From positions 1-7,858 of the forward strand of contig JAJRTD010000324.1 of the NCBI GenBank assembly GCA_024278435.1: a stretch of 7,858 bases of DNA, written 5' to 3'. This document shows, in pieces, positions 6,841-7,858 of the stretch (its first letter is position 1; every line of letters begins with the position of its first letter). Origin of the DNA: Gammaproteobacteria bacterium. Its GTDB lineage: Bacteria > Pseudomonadota > Gammaproteobacteria > SZUA-229. Below the pieces are notes generated by a model. The model had not been told where the DNA came from and did no database searches. It was given only the letters and a program-made list of their open reading frames with translations. Position numbers and translations under genes: made by a program.

Positions 6841-7858
6841 ATGTTACTACCTGCCGGACCTATTTCAGAACCTGAGCAAACGCAGCAGGCCGCCAGCCGC
6901 CAGCCAACAGGCTGGAAAAAACAACTGGCGAATGCCACCACCTCGGCCGTCGCATTGCTGGAAAGGCTGGAACTGGGCCAGCATATCGGGGAAGCAGACC
7001 TTGATCCCGACTTCAAATGCCTGGTCACCGACAGCTATATTAAAAAAATGCAGGCCGGCAATATCAATGACCCGCTGCTGCGCCAGGTATTGCCTTTGGC
7101 CATGGAAAACAGCAATTCAATACAACACAGCGGGTCCAATGACCCGGTTGGTGACATCAATGCCATGGTCTCACCGGGGTTGCTGCACAAGTACCATGGC
7201 CGCGCCCTGATCATCAGCACCCCGGCATGTGCCATTCACTGCCGTTACTGTTTTCGCCGCTCCTATCCCTACCAGCAGTCATCCTGTGACCGAAAAGCAC
7301 TGGACAATGCGCTGCTGTATTTACACGATCACCCGCAGATTGACGAAATCATTCTCAGTGGCGGCGACCCGCTGGTTCTCGATAATGAAAAACTAAAGCA
7401 CCTGCTGCTGCAGCTGGAAACCGTTTCCCATATTAAAACCCTGCGCATCCATACACGCCTGCCGGTTGTTTTACCCGACCGCATCAATGCCGGCCTGTTA
7501 CAACTGCTGCAGTTTTCCCGCTTCCAGGTGGTAATAGTGATACATGCCAACCATGGCAACGAACTGCAGGCCGATGAACGCAGGGTGTTAAACCTGCTGC
7601 ACCAGGCGGGTGTCACCCTGCTTAACCAGAGCGTTCTGCTAAAAGGCGTCAATGACGATGCCGGGACACTAATCCAGCTCAGCAAGCGATTATTTGAATG
7701 CAAAACCCTGCCCTATTACCTGCATCTGCTCGACCCGGTCCGCGGCGCCATGCATTTTGACGTCGACCGGCAAACCGCACTCAAACTGAGGCAGCAGATG
7801 GAAGAAAAGCTGCCGGGCTATTTATTGCCCCGGCTGGTACGGGAAATTCCCGGAAACC
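6841..7858 (+). CDS. epmB: EF-P (R)-beta-lysylation protein EpmB (YjeK), lysine 2,3-aminomutase family, C-terminus cut by window edge
   Basis: Radical SAM, PLP-dependent enzyme that converts (S)-alpha-lysine to (R)-beta-lysine, the substrate of EpmA. 339 codons are present and no stop is reached; E. coli EpmB is 342 residues. Visible: DPLLRQVLP at 77-85, SPGLLHKYHGRALI at about 111-124, the 4Fe-4S/SAM motif CAIHCRYCF with Cys130, Cys134 and Cys137, SGGDP at 173-177, LRIHTRLPVVLP, VTLLNQSVLLKGVND and LPYYLHLLDPVRGA. Alignment from memory places the PLP-binding Lys (E. coli Lys332, in PSKTP) a few residues past the last base, so it cannot be checked here. The short length, compared with about 415 residues for catabolic lysine 2,3-aminomutases, and the efp/epmA neighbours support EpmB. 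The ATG at 6841 has no clear Shine-Dalgarno and no in-frame ATG was found just upstream. Confidence 0.95.
   Translation, partial: MLLPAGPISEPEQTQQAASRQPTGWKKQLANATTSAVALLERLELGQHIGEADLDPDFKCLVTDSYIKKMQAGNINDPLLRQVLPLAMENSNSIQHSGSNDPVGDINAMVSPGLLHKYHGRALIISTPACAIHCRYCFRRSYPYQQSSCDRKALDNALLYLHDHPQIDEIILSGGDPLVLDNEKLKHLLLQLETVSHIKTLRIHTRLPVVLPDRINAGLLQLLQFSRFQVVIVIHANHGNELQADERRVLNLLHQAGVTLLNQSVLLKGVNDDAGTLIQLSKRLFECKTLPYYLHLLDPVRGAMHFDVDRQTALKLRQQMEEKLPGYLLPRLVREIPGN

Noticed and set aside
6714..7028. Open frame on the - strand overlapping the start of epmB (also 7329-7703)
   Set aside because: Shadows of epmB and the divergent promoter; no domain, and epmB carries clear radical SAM motifs on the + strand.

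Overview
The window looks like chromosomal DNA of a gammaproteobacterium. All three EF-P pathway proteins align closely, from memory, with the Escherichia coli proteins EF-P, EpmA and EpmB, and the pump genes are of an ordinary proteobacterial type. Genus cannot be read from the sequence. No mobile element, RNA gene or CRISPR array was seen.

Layout, read from the right. A divergent intergenic region (about 6671-6840) separates epmB, on the + strand and cut off by the right edge, from efp on the - strand. Behind efp, in the same direction and 39 bases away, lies epmA. A non-coding gap of about 230 bases (4845-5074) follows. Next come a periplasmic adaptor (membrane fusion protein) gene at 3723-4844 and a large RND-family inner-membrane pump gene that starts at 3617 and is still open at base 1. 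Everything except epmB is on the - strand.

How the genes work together. efp, epmA and epmB form a translation-factor module. EpmB converts (S)-alpha-lysine to (R)-beta-lysine, EpmA attaches it to Lys34 of EF-P, and modified EF-P relieves ribosome stalling at polyproline. The adaptor and pump form two of the three parts of a tripartite efflux system; no TolC-like outer-membrane gene is in view.

The most interesting points are in the pump pair. The pump has an apparent thirteenth membrane helix followed by a Pro/Ala-rich tail that runs out of the window, and it has Arg where AcrB has its proton-relay Lys940. The adaptor has a Met/Asn/Phe/Gly-rich insert at its hairpin tip. The efp/epmB divergent region holds three different duplicated short motifs. 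None of this proves a new system. The rest is ordinary, well-understood gene content.
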